This document shows, piece by piece, positions 48,271 to 59,700 of a stretch of 64,000 nucleotides of DNA. The DNA is taken from assembly GCA_017590115.1 (NCBI GenBank), contig JAGGNK010008670.1:2170001-2234000 (forward strand), written 5' to 3'. A model generated the notes under the pieces. The model did not search any database. It was not told the DNA's origin and saw nothing but the letters and a program-made list of their open reading frames with translations. The translations under genes and the position numbers were made by a program. The DNA is from Montifringilla adamsi (lineage: Eukaryota; Chordata; Aves; Passeriformes; Passeridae). Every line of letters begins with the position of its first letter. Within the stretch, counting starts at the first letter, position 1.

Positions 48271-51200
48271 CTACAAACTCCTCTGCGTGCAAGGATGGAG
48301 TATTGGTGAAGGCTATCAATCAACTCTGCACTAAATAAGACTTTTCTAAATTTTTCTGACTGAAAAAACTACTTTTTGTAAGGAAAAAAAAAAAAAAAAG
48401 ATTTGACAACATTTTTAGAGGTAAATCTGGAATTTTCAATGCATTATTTAAAATCTGTCTCTCCTCAGCAAACATCCCCCCTCCTGTAGATTGCCGCTAG
48501 AATTGGAAGCATTAAAAATAACCCAAAAAAGCATCTCAGAAAACTCCCTTTTTGACCTCACTGAAAGGAGCCCTCCTGCTTGCTGTGACATTCCAAAGCA
48601 AACTGATATAAAACCCAGCCCTGATAGGGGAGGAGAGGAAAACGTGTCCCAGCCATGGCTCAGAGGGGAAAGACGTGAAGGATGGAAAGTCATGGCTTGA
48701 TGAGCTCCAGAAGACTGAGCAACCACTGAGCAGTGCCCAGAGTCCTGATTTTCCCCTCCCTCAGTGGAATTTTCAGATGGATACAACCCCACCATCCTCA
48801 CTGAAATAATGCCTCATTTATCAAGCTGTGGCTGGGAGGATTTTGTGCTTCCAACAGAGCTGCTCCTGCTAAAACGCAAATGGGAAAAGCCACTTTTTGT
48901 CAAGAGGAGGGGTAAATATGAATTTTTAATATTCAAATGAACTCATGGATTGATTTTCTTCAGCAAATGAAACATCCCCATCCATTTTTTATTTACTGTC
49001 ACTTCAGAAAAATCACAATTTGTAAAATATTAGCGTGCACTTCTCATTTAAACACAATACTTAAATATTTACACTAAATAAAGCAAGACCTTCACGGACT
49101 ATTAAAGCAGAAATAATTCTGCTGCCGCAGCAATTGTGTGAGGAGTTTCCATTGAGAAATGAGGAAAACCTCCCTGTTTTGGTTCACTTAAAAAATTATG
49201 GATAATTTTCTTCTTTCACAAACGATTTTGCTGTCGAGATGTTTCTCACAGTGGTGTGGCCAGAGTCACACCTGCCCTGAAGGAGGTTGTGGCAGCAATT
49301 CTGTGCAATCCAGGGATCTACAGGGGATTAATATCCCAAAAATGCCCTCACAGCTGCACTTTCAGCTCATATTTAACACAGCAGGTTATGTAAAGTATGA
49401 TGTGATTGTTATGTGACTTTTTAAATCCTAAAAGATGATATGATGGCATTTTCTTCATTATTTCTTTTATTAATTTTTCTTAGATTATTAGCTCCAAATT
49501 CTTACATTTACTTAAAATTGCAGATTCAATAACATCTAACAGTTAAATTATGTATTATAATAAATAACAATTTATTTATTATAAACATCTAATAACAATT
49601 AAAACCCCCTGATTTCAATTTTTAATGCATTGCAAAAAAACCAAGAAGGGTAATAAGAATGACTCAAGACTTGTCCTTGACAGTAATAAATATTTTTTTA
49701 TTGCTTTTATGATTTTAATATTCCTAATGATTTAAAAATCTGTTCTGATGTTATTCTGGAAGAGGCCAGATGGCCAAATAACGTGTAGCATGTAAATTAA
49801 ATCAGCAGTCTGGTCAAAATATATCCAAAAACAAATACAGGCTGTGACAATAATTCCACAATAATTTTCAAAAGATAGGAAAAAAGAGCCTTGTGCCAAA
49901 AAACTGTGCTTTGGCTATTCCTTAAAATTGCATTAGTGGTTTTCAATGGAAGAAACATGGAAATTGATGTCTTGTGTGGTAGAGGGAAGTATCTATATCA
50001 TATAGAAATAGAAATATTATTAATTATGCAATTCTTTAGTAATGAGTATTTTAGTATTGGCTTTTTATGTTGGGTTGAAGGGGTGTGGTCTGTGCTTGGT
50101 CACTCTGTCCTGTGCCAAAAGTGCAGGAAAAGTTCTGTGGGCATGGGGTTTTCCAGACTTTTTGCTTTAGAAGTTGCTCCCAAATGCTGCCATCAGCAAA
50201 GCAGCCCCAGCTCCAGTTAAAGCAGTTTGGCCTGTAATGCAAATCAGTCCAGACAGTCCCTGGAACTGGAATTAGGAATAAGGATATCCCAAAAAGGAGT
50301 AAACCCAAGTGATTGTGGTTTCACATTATTAGGATTTTTTACGGTGTCCCATACAGTCCTTTCCTCCCAAATTGCCAGCTTTAATTTTATTGTACAAAGG
50401 AGTGTTGCTGGGTCCCAAAAATCTGGGTAAAATAAGGTTTTTCTGGAGCAAGAGGCCTCATCTCATTTTATCTCTCTTTCATTCCATCCAGCAGATCACT
50501 GGAGATTGTTCTTGATTTGCTCTTGCCAGAGATTGTCCCTCTTTATTAATATAATAATACTGAGATTTAATTAGACCACATATTTTATTTTACTTCCCAT
50601 CCTGTCAGCAACAAAAGGTGCAAGGAGAGCAGACCATAAAATATGTCAGCTTGGGGGGGTCACTCCAGGGCACGGAGCAAGGTTATGGAAAACAGGCAGC
50701 ACAGAGGAGGAGGGAATGATGGATATTCTCATATTGGCTTAGATCTGCTCCTCTTTAAATCAAAATTTTAACTCAGGGAGACTAATTCTGGCCTCTTTTG
50801 CAACACTCTGTGGAGAGCAGGATCCTCCACATGTAGAAATCAAGGGAAGGAGTTCAAGTGGTGCTGAAGTTTGGTGGCAATGGCTTAGGTGACAGTAATG
50901 CCTTATAAAGTTTTTTACCTCTAGGTCAGCACTCCAAATCCAGTCTAGGTCATTACTGATACAGAGTCGTTATCATCTCATGAATGTCATCAAATGGCAC
51001 TCCAAATGTTAAGTATCCCATTCTGCAATTGAGACATGAGGAATCTTTCTGTCAATTTCCAGGACGATCAGGGAATCGCTCGTCGTGTGGCTCTTCACCC
51101 GTAGCCTCTCCTTTATCACATCCAATAAAAGCCATCACCTGCCAAGGGTGGTCGATATCCCGTGGCTAACCTGCCATCCTCATTTTCTGTAGGATAGCCT

Positions 51201-54200
51201 GAATAATTTATTTGGTTTGTGTCCAATATGATTTTCGTCCTGTCGTTGTCTCACATTAACATTTCCCCTTACTTGCAACACCATGGAGGTGATTTGGTGT
51301 AGTAGATATTTATTGCCAAGGGGTAAATAATTAAACTCAAAAAGTGCTTTTCAACTCTGTGTTGTTATTTGCAGAGGTGGCTGGAGGGCGTTGTTGACTT
51401 TACCAATGATATGATGTCCATTTTGTGTTTCAAGACACAACTGTTAGTCCAGAATCCAGTCCAGAATTAGTCCAGTTCCAATAATGCTACAACTTCGAAA
51501 TTGATACAGGAAAACCTTATCAATAAAACACTCAAAGTTAATTTATAAGAAAACTTTCTTTTATTTGGTGTCATGCTCCCCCAACATCTTTCTGGATCCA
51601 AGTGTCCACATCTTCAGTCCTTGTGAAGAGGGATGGGGAAAAGATTTTCAGTGCTGGTCAGGATGGGGATTTCTTCCTTTTCTGTTTTGGGTACATCTCT
51701 ATTATAATTTACTTTAAATCCTTTTCTCTTTTATTATTCATGCTGCATCTCAGTTACATTTGGAAAACTTCCCAACAGCTCCTCCAGCTCAGTGAGATGT
51801 GAAGGACAACGTTTTGTGACCTGGTGGCAACCTGAGCCTGTCAGACCTTGGCCATGTGCAGCCTTCACGGAGCAAGGACAGGTGAGACGTTTGCTGACCA
51901 GGGCTGAGGTTTTAAATAACACCAGCCCTGCTGGAACAGTCTCTGCTGAAGCTGGAGTCCTTTGTGAGGGTGACCCTCCTTTGGCCAAGAGGTCACTCTC
52001 CATTGCATAAAGAAAAAAAGGACAGACAGTTGGAGACCACAGTGAGGAGGAGGCCAAGGAACTGTCAAAATGTCTTTAGGATATGAGTAAATTATTACTT
52101 CTTAATGTGCTTAAAAGCCACAGAACTGAAATGAAAACTAGTAGGTCTTTTTTTTTTTTTTCAAATAAAGTAGTAAGAATTTGTGAAGCTTTCTTTCTTT
52201 GTTTCTTTTCCTCCCTTTTTTTTTTTTTTTTTGACCCAGAGATTCTAAAATACTTTTTAAATAGGATTGTTCTCTCCAGCCTTACTTTTCCAATTTCCTC
52301 TTAGAGCTGTTTCTACAAAGGCTTGTGCTGGTGCCACTGGAACACTCCTAGCCAGCCAGCTTTTCCCCATGCAAAGTGCAAGCAAGGCTGAAAATGGAGA
52401 GCTGTTAAAAGCCCTGTTCCAAATCCAGGTGGAGAGAGGTGTGCCAGCTGCTGGAGAGGAAGGACATTTGAGGTAAATGGGTGCTGCCCTCACCGTTTAG
52501 AACAAACAAGGTCTAAGAGTCGAGGGCAAGACCCCTGTGCAATGGGATGCTCAGGGAATCATCCCTGAGGCCAATTGTGCATGTTAAAAAGGTTAAACCT
52601 GTGCACACCTTGGGCTATGGGTGGCAGCTCCCATCCGAGTGCAGAGGTGTTCCTGTAGGACCAGCACGTCCATGGAATAATAATGAGTGTTCAGCTGCCT
52701 TTTTCCTTTTCCCACGTGTGTTTGCTCCAGCCCAAAAGGAGATGAGTGCATGGGCTGGTACAAACTGCTCTGGCTTCACGAAAACACACAGGAAGGAAAG
52801 CAACCAACCTGGCTCTGCAGTAAAACCTGGGGAATTACAGATTTTCAGCCTGGCAGTGCTGAGGAAGGCAGAGTAGGTAAAGAGGAGTGAGCAGGATTTG
52901 CCTGGACACATCCCTACCCAAGTTTCCCTTTTGCAAAAGGAATTAAAGCAACAGTTATAATTCAAAGATATTTTGATTTCTGAAATTACACTGGTTTCTT
53001 CTTCCAGGTTGTGTAAAAAATCAGTTTGTCCTGCAGAACAGGTGGGTTCCTTTCTATTCATTGTGATAACAGGAGGGAATCTGATGTCCCCATTACCTCA
53101 GTTTCCCTCTCAAGGAGCCAGTCTCAGACCAGCTCTGCTAACTGTGAAATGTGATTAGAAGCTCTGCTAGGTCAGAGAGGTCTTCCTTCCCGAAGTGTGA
53201 AAATATCTTCTTATGTAATGGACCATCAGAGTCACCAACTTTTGCAAACCATCTTCCTAAAGAAATATAAGTTAAATAATCTTGAAATTATTTAGGAAAA
53301 TCTTGTGGGAAACTGCATCTTGTGGTCCACATGCAAAGATCTCAGAGTGTCTTGCAATATTTTCTATTTTATGTATTTTTAAGGCACTGTTCCTTTTGGT
53401 TTATTTTGCTTTTACTGGCACAATGCCTTCTAAAAGGTTTTACATACATAAAAGAATGGAAATACAGGCAGCAGCTGAAGCAGTTTCCAAGGAAAAGCAA
53501 GAGGAGGATAATTTACTGAGAGCTGTAATGAGGAATAGACTCTCAGTTTCATAAATTCAGAGTAAGCCCTGGTGCATCTCCCTTAATTGATGTCCTCTCC
53601 TGAAGTGCCACGCGACTCCGAGTCCATCCACCGGGGAAAACACATGGATTGGACTGGGTTATTTAATAATGCAGGCAGCGAGGAGGGGAAAATCACTGCA
53701 GGCAGAGAACTGCTCACAGCTCAGGCCTGAAATCCCCAAAAATGAATGGGCAAGTCCTGCCCTCCCTGCGATCCAGTCGGGAAGATGAGTTGTCCTGCAC
53801 AGCTCTTCTCATTAGATCCCGAGCAGCACTGAGGAATTATTGATGGAGATATCCATGGATTGCAGGATGAGAGCCTTGGAGGCAGAGCTACAAGGTTCTT
53901 TTAACCCAGGAATTGCTGTTGCCAGTTGGAATCTCCAGGAAAATCGAGTGTCTTTGAAGGTGTTTGATTCTGCACTGCTGATCAGAGGAAATGTGACAGT
54001 TTGCCTTGGGAATGCTCTCTGGAATAATTTTTTACATCATTGAGAAACATTTTGCCTGAAGGTGTGAATTTCAAATTGTGCATTAAGAATCTTGAGATGT
54101 GGTGCTGGGTCTCGTGAAAAAGGGAAGAAAAGGGAGAGAAATCCAGTAATGTAGATAAATAGAAGAAAATGAGATCTACATGAGAGGTTTGATTAAATTT

Positions 54201-54599
54201 GGAATCGGCTGCTGGACCAGAAAGATAGAACTAAGTAAAAGCATGGAGTTAACTAAGGGAAAAATGAGTTTGGAGCAGGAACAGAACTCAAATTCATCTT
54301 TGCCAGTGAGGCGGGAAGCTGGAGTGACCTTGAGAGCTGCTGTGAGTGCCGTGAGCCCCTCGCAAAGGCAGCTCTGATTTTTATTTTGGTGCATTTAACA
54401 CAGAGCTTCCATGGACCGCGTGTGGCATTTGTGTTAAGTCTATAACTCATCCTGCTGAGAAACCAAGGAACTGGCAGGGAAACTCAGGCTCCTGAGGCCC
54501 AGGTAGTTTTATATCTGAAGTAGCCTCAGTCTCTTTGTGGTGCAGAACTGGATGTGTCATTAGATGTAGATTAGCAGGTGACAGCCTCGATTTAGATGT
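48271..54599. other. Longest unique stretch, no gene or recognised repeat
   Basis: Over 6 kb without CR1 or LTR. It holds an A16 run at 48384, an AT-rich inverted repeat at 49555 (listed), and T-runs near 52149 and 52215. Open frames up to about 150 codons (for example 52615-53061 minus) carry no recognisable motif. Confidence 0.5.
49555..49584. repeat. AT-only inverted repeat, 13-bp perfect stem, 4-base loop
   Basis: 'ttataataaataa' at 49555-49567, loop 'caat', and the exact reverse complement at 49572-49584. It lies within a very AT-rich block (49440-49740), where such palindromes arise easily. Confidence 0.88.
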
Positions 54600-54840
54600 G
54601 ATTTTAAAAACAGAGAGATTCTTCCTGCTCATCAGGAAACATTTCTTCATGGAAAAATGTTAAACATTGGAAGGGGCAACCCAGGGAGGTTTGGAGTTCC
54701 CATCCCTGTTAGTGTACAAGGAATGCCTGGACATGGCACTCAGTGTTCTGGACTGGTGACAAGGCAGGGGTCAGTCACAGGCTGAATTTGATGGTCTGGA
54801 AAGGCTTTTCTGACCTCAGTGACAGTGTGATTCTGTGATG
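54600..54840 (+). mobile_element. CR1 LINE 3'-end fragment, diverged
   Basis: Sense: 'cattggaaggggcaaccca', 'gggaggtttggagttccca', 'ggcactcagtgttctggac', 'tgatggtctggaaaggctt', and the end 'agtgtgattctgtgatg'. The inner part is eroded but the order is that of a CR1 tail. Confidence 0.85.
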
Positions 54841-56164
54841 GGACCTTGGTCAGTGGTGATGAAACCAGTGGTGAGAGTTTTAGGGTCTCTGAATCAATAG
54901 ATGGGTAAGTTACTGCTATGTCATGGCCGGTGGTTGCCCTAAAGCTCTTCTGCTTTTGGTCTTAAACTGAAGAACTCATCCTCCCTCCATGGAAACCATG
55001 GCCACATCCTGGCCCAAGGCTGTCCTCTGTCCCACAGGTGGCTGAGCTCCTCTGGAGGGTATTCCCCCAGCCCAGCTGGGGAAGGATCCTGCTGGGATGT
55101 GCAGGACCATGAAATAACTGAGGGTGGAAGGGAGCTCAGGAGGTCCCTGGGCACAGCTCCGGCCCGGTGCCATGAGCTCTCACTGCTATTGGTGTTATGT
55201 CCCCAGAGGGATCAATGTTACGTCCCCAGAGGGATCAATAAAACACTGAGGGAGAGCAGAATAATGCAGTGACACCTTGAGAAAAATCCCAGACACATCA
55301 TCACTGTCCCACTTGGGTGTGCTTCCACTACCAAGACACTCAGCAGTGCCTTCCTGCAGGTATTTTCCATTATACTGATCCCCTGTTTCCTCATTTTTCT
55401 GCTCCCATGACCTAGTTTTTCCTTTCTGTCCAGTCACAACCACTTCATCTCCTTGTTTAAACATCCTATTCTTTCTGTCCAGACTCTTTTTAAATTTTTT
55501 TTCCTCTGCTAGTTAACTGTAATTATACAGCTTTTTAATGAGTTTTGATTCATTTAAACATGCTTTATGTGCCTTACAGCAAACCCCCTGCTGGTCTGAT
55601 TTTATATAGTGTATTTAATTGAGACCCCTTTTGCAAGTACAGAGTTTGTGTGTGGTGAGCACAGTCCCCAGCCATAAATTCTGCTTTATTCGCACTCTTC
55701 TGATTAGATTTTTATTTGCATTACGTGAATGTTTTTTCCCCACTAAAATCCTGTCACGTACATTTTAACCGCTCCAGCAAATTAATTCTTGCTATATTTA
55801 ATGCCATACAGAGAAATGCCTTTATGAAGCTTCTAATTGTTCATTTCAAGCATTCCAAAATTAGTTCCTTTTTATTAATTGGGGAGTCACTGCATGGTGG
55901 AGAAGACAGAAAGCTCTCTTGCAAACCACATTAACTGGACAGATGTTCTGAAATATGTTAAATATGACCAGTGAGTGGTGATACAGTTTATCAATCATGT
56001 CTATGCCACAGCCACTCTGGGATCTGCTGTGCAATAAAGGTGCTGTGGGAGAGGCAGTGTCAGAAAGGATGAACTGACACTACAGACAGCACTTTTATGT
56101 TTAGGGTAAAGCAGGAAGAAAATCATAATTTAAAATAACTGGAGAAATGTCATTATCCCCAACA
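54841..56164. other. Unique non-coding sequence with a short direct repeat
   Basis: A minus-strand open frame at 55195-55464 (89 codons from ATG) reads as a hydrophilic peptide but has no domain I recognise and no sign of splicing. No other feature except the 23-bp repeat at 55195. Confidence 0.45.
55195..55240. repeat. 23-bp direct repeat x 2
   Basis: Units at 55195-55217 and 55218-55240 share 'gtccccagagggatcaat' and differ at two positions. Confidence 0.93.
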
Positions 56165-56420
56165 GAGAATTACAGAATGGTTTTGGTCATCTAATTCTAA
56201 TCCCCTGCCATGGGCAGGGACATCTTCCACTGTCCCAGGCTGCTCCCAGCCTCAGTGACCAGCCCTGGGATCCAGGGGCAGCCACAGCTGCTCTGGACAC
56301 CCTGTGCCAGGGCCTGCCCACCTTCACAGGGAAGAATTCCTTCCCAAAATCCCACCTAAATCCATCGTCCAGCTCAGAGCCATTTCCCTCTTGTCCCATC
56401 ACTGGACGACATTGCATGGA
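56165..56420 (-). mobile_element. CR1 LINE 3'-end fragment
   Basis: Antisense: 'gaattacagaatggttttg', 'ccatgggcagggacatctt', 'ctgggatccaggggcagcc', 'ggaagaattccttcccaaa', 'cctcttgtcccatcactgg'. Its 5'-truncated end lies about 40 bases before the 18-bp minisatellite. Confidence 0.95.
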
Positions 56421-56459
56421 ACATTGCAGTGCTCAATAAGACCATGAGAAAGGAGGGGA

Positions 56460-56781
56460 CTTGGTTTGGATTTCACTCTTGGTTTGGGCTTTCTCTCTTG
56501 GTTTGGCTTTCACTCTTGGTTTGGGGTTCACTCTTGGTTTGGGGTTCACTCTTGCTTGGGTTTCACTCTTGGTTTAGGTTTCATTGGTGGTTTGGGTTTC
56601 ACTCGGTTTAGGTTTCACTCTTGGTTTGGGTTTCTCTCTTGGTTTAGGTTTCACTGGTGGTTTGGGTTTCACTCTTGGTTTGGGTTTCACTCTTGGTTTG
56701 GGGTTCACTCTTGTTTGGGTTTCTCTCTTGGTTTGGGTTTCACTCTTGGTTTGGGTTTTCTCTCTTGGTTTGGGTTTCACT
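56460..56781. repeat. 18-bp minisatellite, about 18 copies
   Basis: Consensus unit 'cttggtttgggtttcact'. I count 18 units, most exactly 18 bases with single units of 16, 17 or 19. Variants include 'taggttt', 'ggggttc' and a 'ggtgg' head; the pair 'taggttt' unit then 'ggtgg' unit occurs twice, hinting at a higher-order duplication. The plus strand is almost free of A. Because 18 is a multiple of three, long frames stay open on both strands (a Gly-Leu-Gly-Phe-Thr repeat on plus, a Lys-Pro-Arg-Val repeat on minus); the plus frame starts at TTG. I do not call a gene. Confidence 0.97.
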
Positions 56782-59700
56782 CGTGGTTTTCTCTGGAGCT
56801 CAAACACTTTACAAAGAGTCAGGATCATTTAATTAGTGCCAAACACAAAGTTCAAGCAAAGCAAGAGCTGTCCAGGCAAAGTTTTCCTGAATGTATTGAC
56901 TCTGTGGGTAAGAGGCAGATTAAGACTTTCTTTCCGGAGTGGTCACCAAAAATAACCCACCTGCCTCCTGGCAACAGTTCATTAACTGGGTCATCTCCAT
57001 CCCTCTCTTCAAACAGATCTTATCAGCAACACATCTGATGGGATAAGAGTGTCTTGGGATGTACATTTACATAGAGAGAGATAAAAAGCCTTACATAACC
57101 CTAGGAGCCGAAAATGCATCTCCCCCTGACAATTGCCAATGTTCCCTTGCTAAATCCTGCATAATGGGGTTTTCCTGCCATGTCAGCAGCTCCACAGCAA
57201 TAAAGCCAATGGCACAGGTATCCTGAGAGCCAATTTCAATGACCACAAGGCAAGAAATGCCAAGTTCCCTTCCTTTTTCCAGCTAGATGGATGATGTTTG
57301 AGCAAAGAACAAAATCTCTGCATTATGGTTCTTAACTAACCCATTCAAAATAGCCCCGGGAAATATCCAGAACTCTTTGTTTTATAGCATGGTATTCAAG
57401 ACTGTTTAGTCTTTTTCCAATACGTGGCAATAAAATTGAATTTCCTGAAGCCTTCCAAGAACCCAATCAGGGCACATACTGACAAAAATCCCACGTGTTT
57501 AAAATCATGGGCACAAAAAGAGCACTCCAACAATTAAATTTCAGTTTTTAGGTGCTGGGTGTCTTCAAAAAGCCTGTTTACTGAGTCAGCCCTTTTGATT
57601 TCGTCCTCCCTCATCCAGGTTTTCCATAGGATTTACATAAACCAGCTGATGGATGTGGCCACTGGGAGCTGTGAGGGTGAAACATGAAGTACTGAGACTC
57701 AGGACAGCCACTGGCATCTTGTTCAGGTTCCATATTTACTTCCTGAAATACTTGTCCCTGCTGTGTGTCCTACAGTGCTCTCAGAGGGATGAGCTGGGAT
57801 TGGATGTGAGGTGGCCTTGGAAAACAGAACTCTGTGTCATGACTGGATTGAAGGGTGCTGCTTCCTGAGGGATGATCCTAATTGATCCTAACTTCATCCC
57901 ACGGAAGTCTGTTGTGGTCCTGAGGAGTTCTGTGGAAGTCTTTTAGGAAATTTAGAGCTGAAATGTGGTCATTTGGAGATGGTCAGACCTCACAGTGGAC
58001 AGGGGTGACCTTTTGGGCTTTGTGCTTCTCCCAAGTCAAGAACTCTCCATCCACTCAAGTCAAACTTGCTCAGGATGGAAAAAATCTCTCTGGGATTTCT
58101 CTATAGAGAACTGAGCAATGAATTCATTCAATCATATAATGGAAAATAAGAAGTTTCTGGTGGTATGAGAACACTTTGATTAGCTGTACGATCAGCCAAG
58201 AAAAAAACCAACCATAACAGTAACAAAATCTACTGAAGTTTGTTTTTGCTGTGAGCACTTCAATTTTCTGCAAAAGCCACAAGCAAACAAAACTTTTGAA
58301 CTATTTCAATCTACTCTAAGTCAGAAAACACAGTCTCTGTTGGCATCTGTATTTTATTATTGTGTCAAAAATTAGGTGAGAAGGAGAAGCCCCAATTAAC
58401 AAAAAGCCCGTGTGTCTTATGTGTTACAGGAATCATTTTTGCCTGGCTCTAAACAGACAGCTCCAAACCCCAGCAGGATTTCGGTGTTAGCTCACAGAAG
58501 AGTCAATGTTTGCTCAGTTCTCTCTTCAAACACTTCCAGCATTTTGACCACTCATTTGAAATCCTCCAGCGTTCCTTTGAAGGGTTTTGCTTTCCCCGGG
58601 TGTTGAAACAAACATTGGACGACTTTGTGACTCTTTTCAGCTGGTTTTCGTGCGGTGCCATCCCAACTCTGTGGGATTCCTAACAGGGAAAAAGGATTCA
58701 GGAGCACCTTGCACATTGAGTTGTGATGCTCTCAATATTTGCAGCAACTGGGGAATGTTCACTGAGCCCGTGGAAAGTCCACAGAATCTCCTCTATTTAT
58801 GGTTAAAGATCATCCAGGCCAGAAAATATTCTCCAAAAGCTCTGCTGTTTGTGTGGGACAGAAGTCCAAACCTTACAGGAGATGCTCAGAGGAGAGGAAG
58901 GACACCCCTCTCATGGCCATGTCATGATGCAGCAGCAGCAGGAAATTTTTAGGGGTCCAAACGATTTGAGAAAGGCCAGCAAGGCCAAAGAAATCCTTGT
59001 ACAGTGTTTTCATTCCATGCTTTAAAGCAGGATTGGATTGTTACATTTCCCATGTGGGAGCAGAATCCTTTACCAGAAATGGGAATGTTTTGATCATGTT
59101 TGTACCTAATTTTGATCAGACTGTTTCCCATTCCTTCTGCTGGAAGTGTTTTGCTTGTGTGCACTTACACCAATTTTGGTGCTTCTGACATCACTATCTT
59201 CAAAAGCACGGTGAGAGTTTTAATCCAGCAGGATAAAATTGATAACTTTTATAATGACATAATTATTAGTAGGAGTATTAAAGAATTACTGCATTTCTTT
59301 AAACCAATGTTATTTTTAGCCTTGACTCTACAGTGACACATTGGATGACAGTATCCTTGATTTTATTTTAAAATTCAATTTAATATGTAACCCATTATGT
59401 ATGAACTGCCATTCCTGGCAGGTTACCTGCCATAGTTTCCTTATTCAAATCCAACTGTAATTTCCAAATTAGTGACTTGACCTTCTCCACACTTGAAATT
59501 AAAATCAGAATTTAAATTTCTGAAAGTTTTGGGGGGTTTTGGGGGGAGTTTGCCCATTATACAGTTTTTGTGTCTTCTCCATGGCCATTAAATATGCTGT
59601 TGGGAAGGTGAGAAGTCCTGTGCACCCAACAGGAGCTGAGTTCTCCAAAATTGCTCTGTTACCCACAGAGCTCTTGGCTTACTCGTAACATAACTCACTG

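Noticed and set aside
55195..55464. 89-codon minus frame with a plausible hydrophilic start
   Set aside because: ATG start, but no recognisable motif and part of the reading passes through a 23-bp direct repeat. Not enough to call a gene.
56466..57038. 190-codon repeat protein on plus (Gly-Leu-Gly-Phe type) and its minus-strand Lys-Pro counterpart
   Set aside because: Both arise from the 18-bp minisatellite. The plus frame begins at TTG and then runs into ordinary sequence.
59527..59551. Possible G-quadruplex from two G6 runs
   Set aside because: Only two G-tracts are present close together; a four-strand fold would require splitting each run without a loop, so the case is weak.
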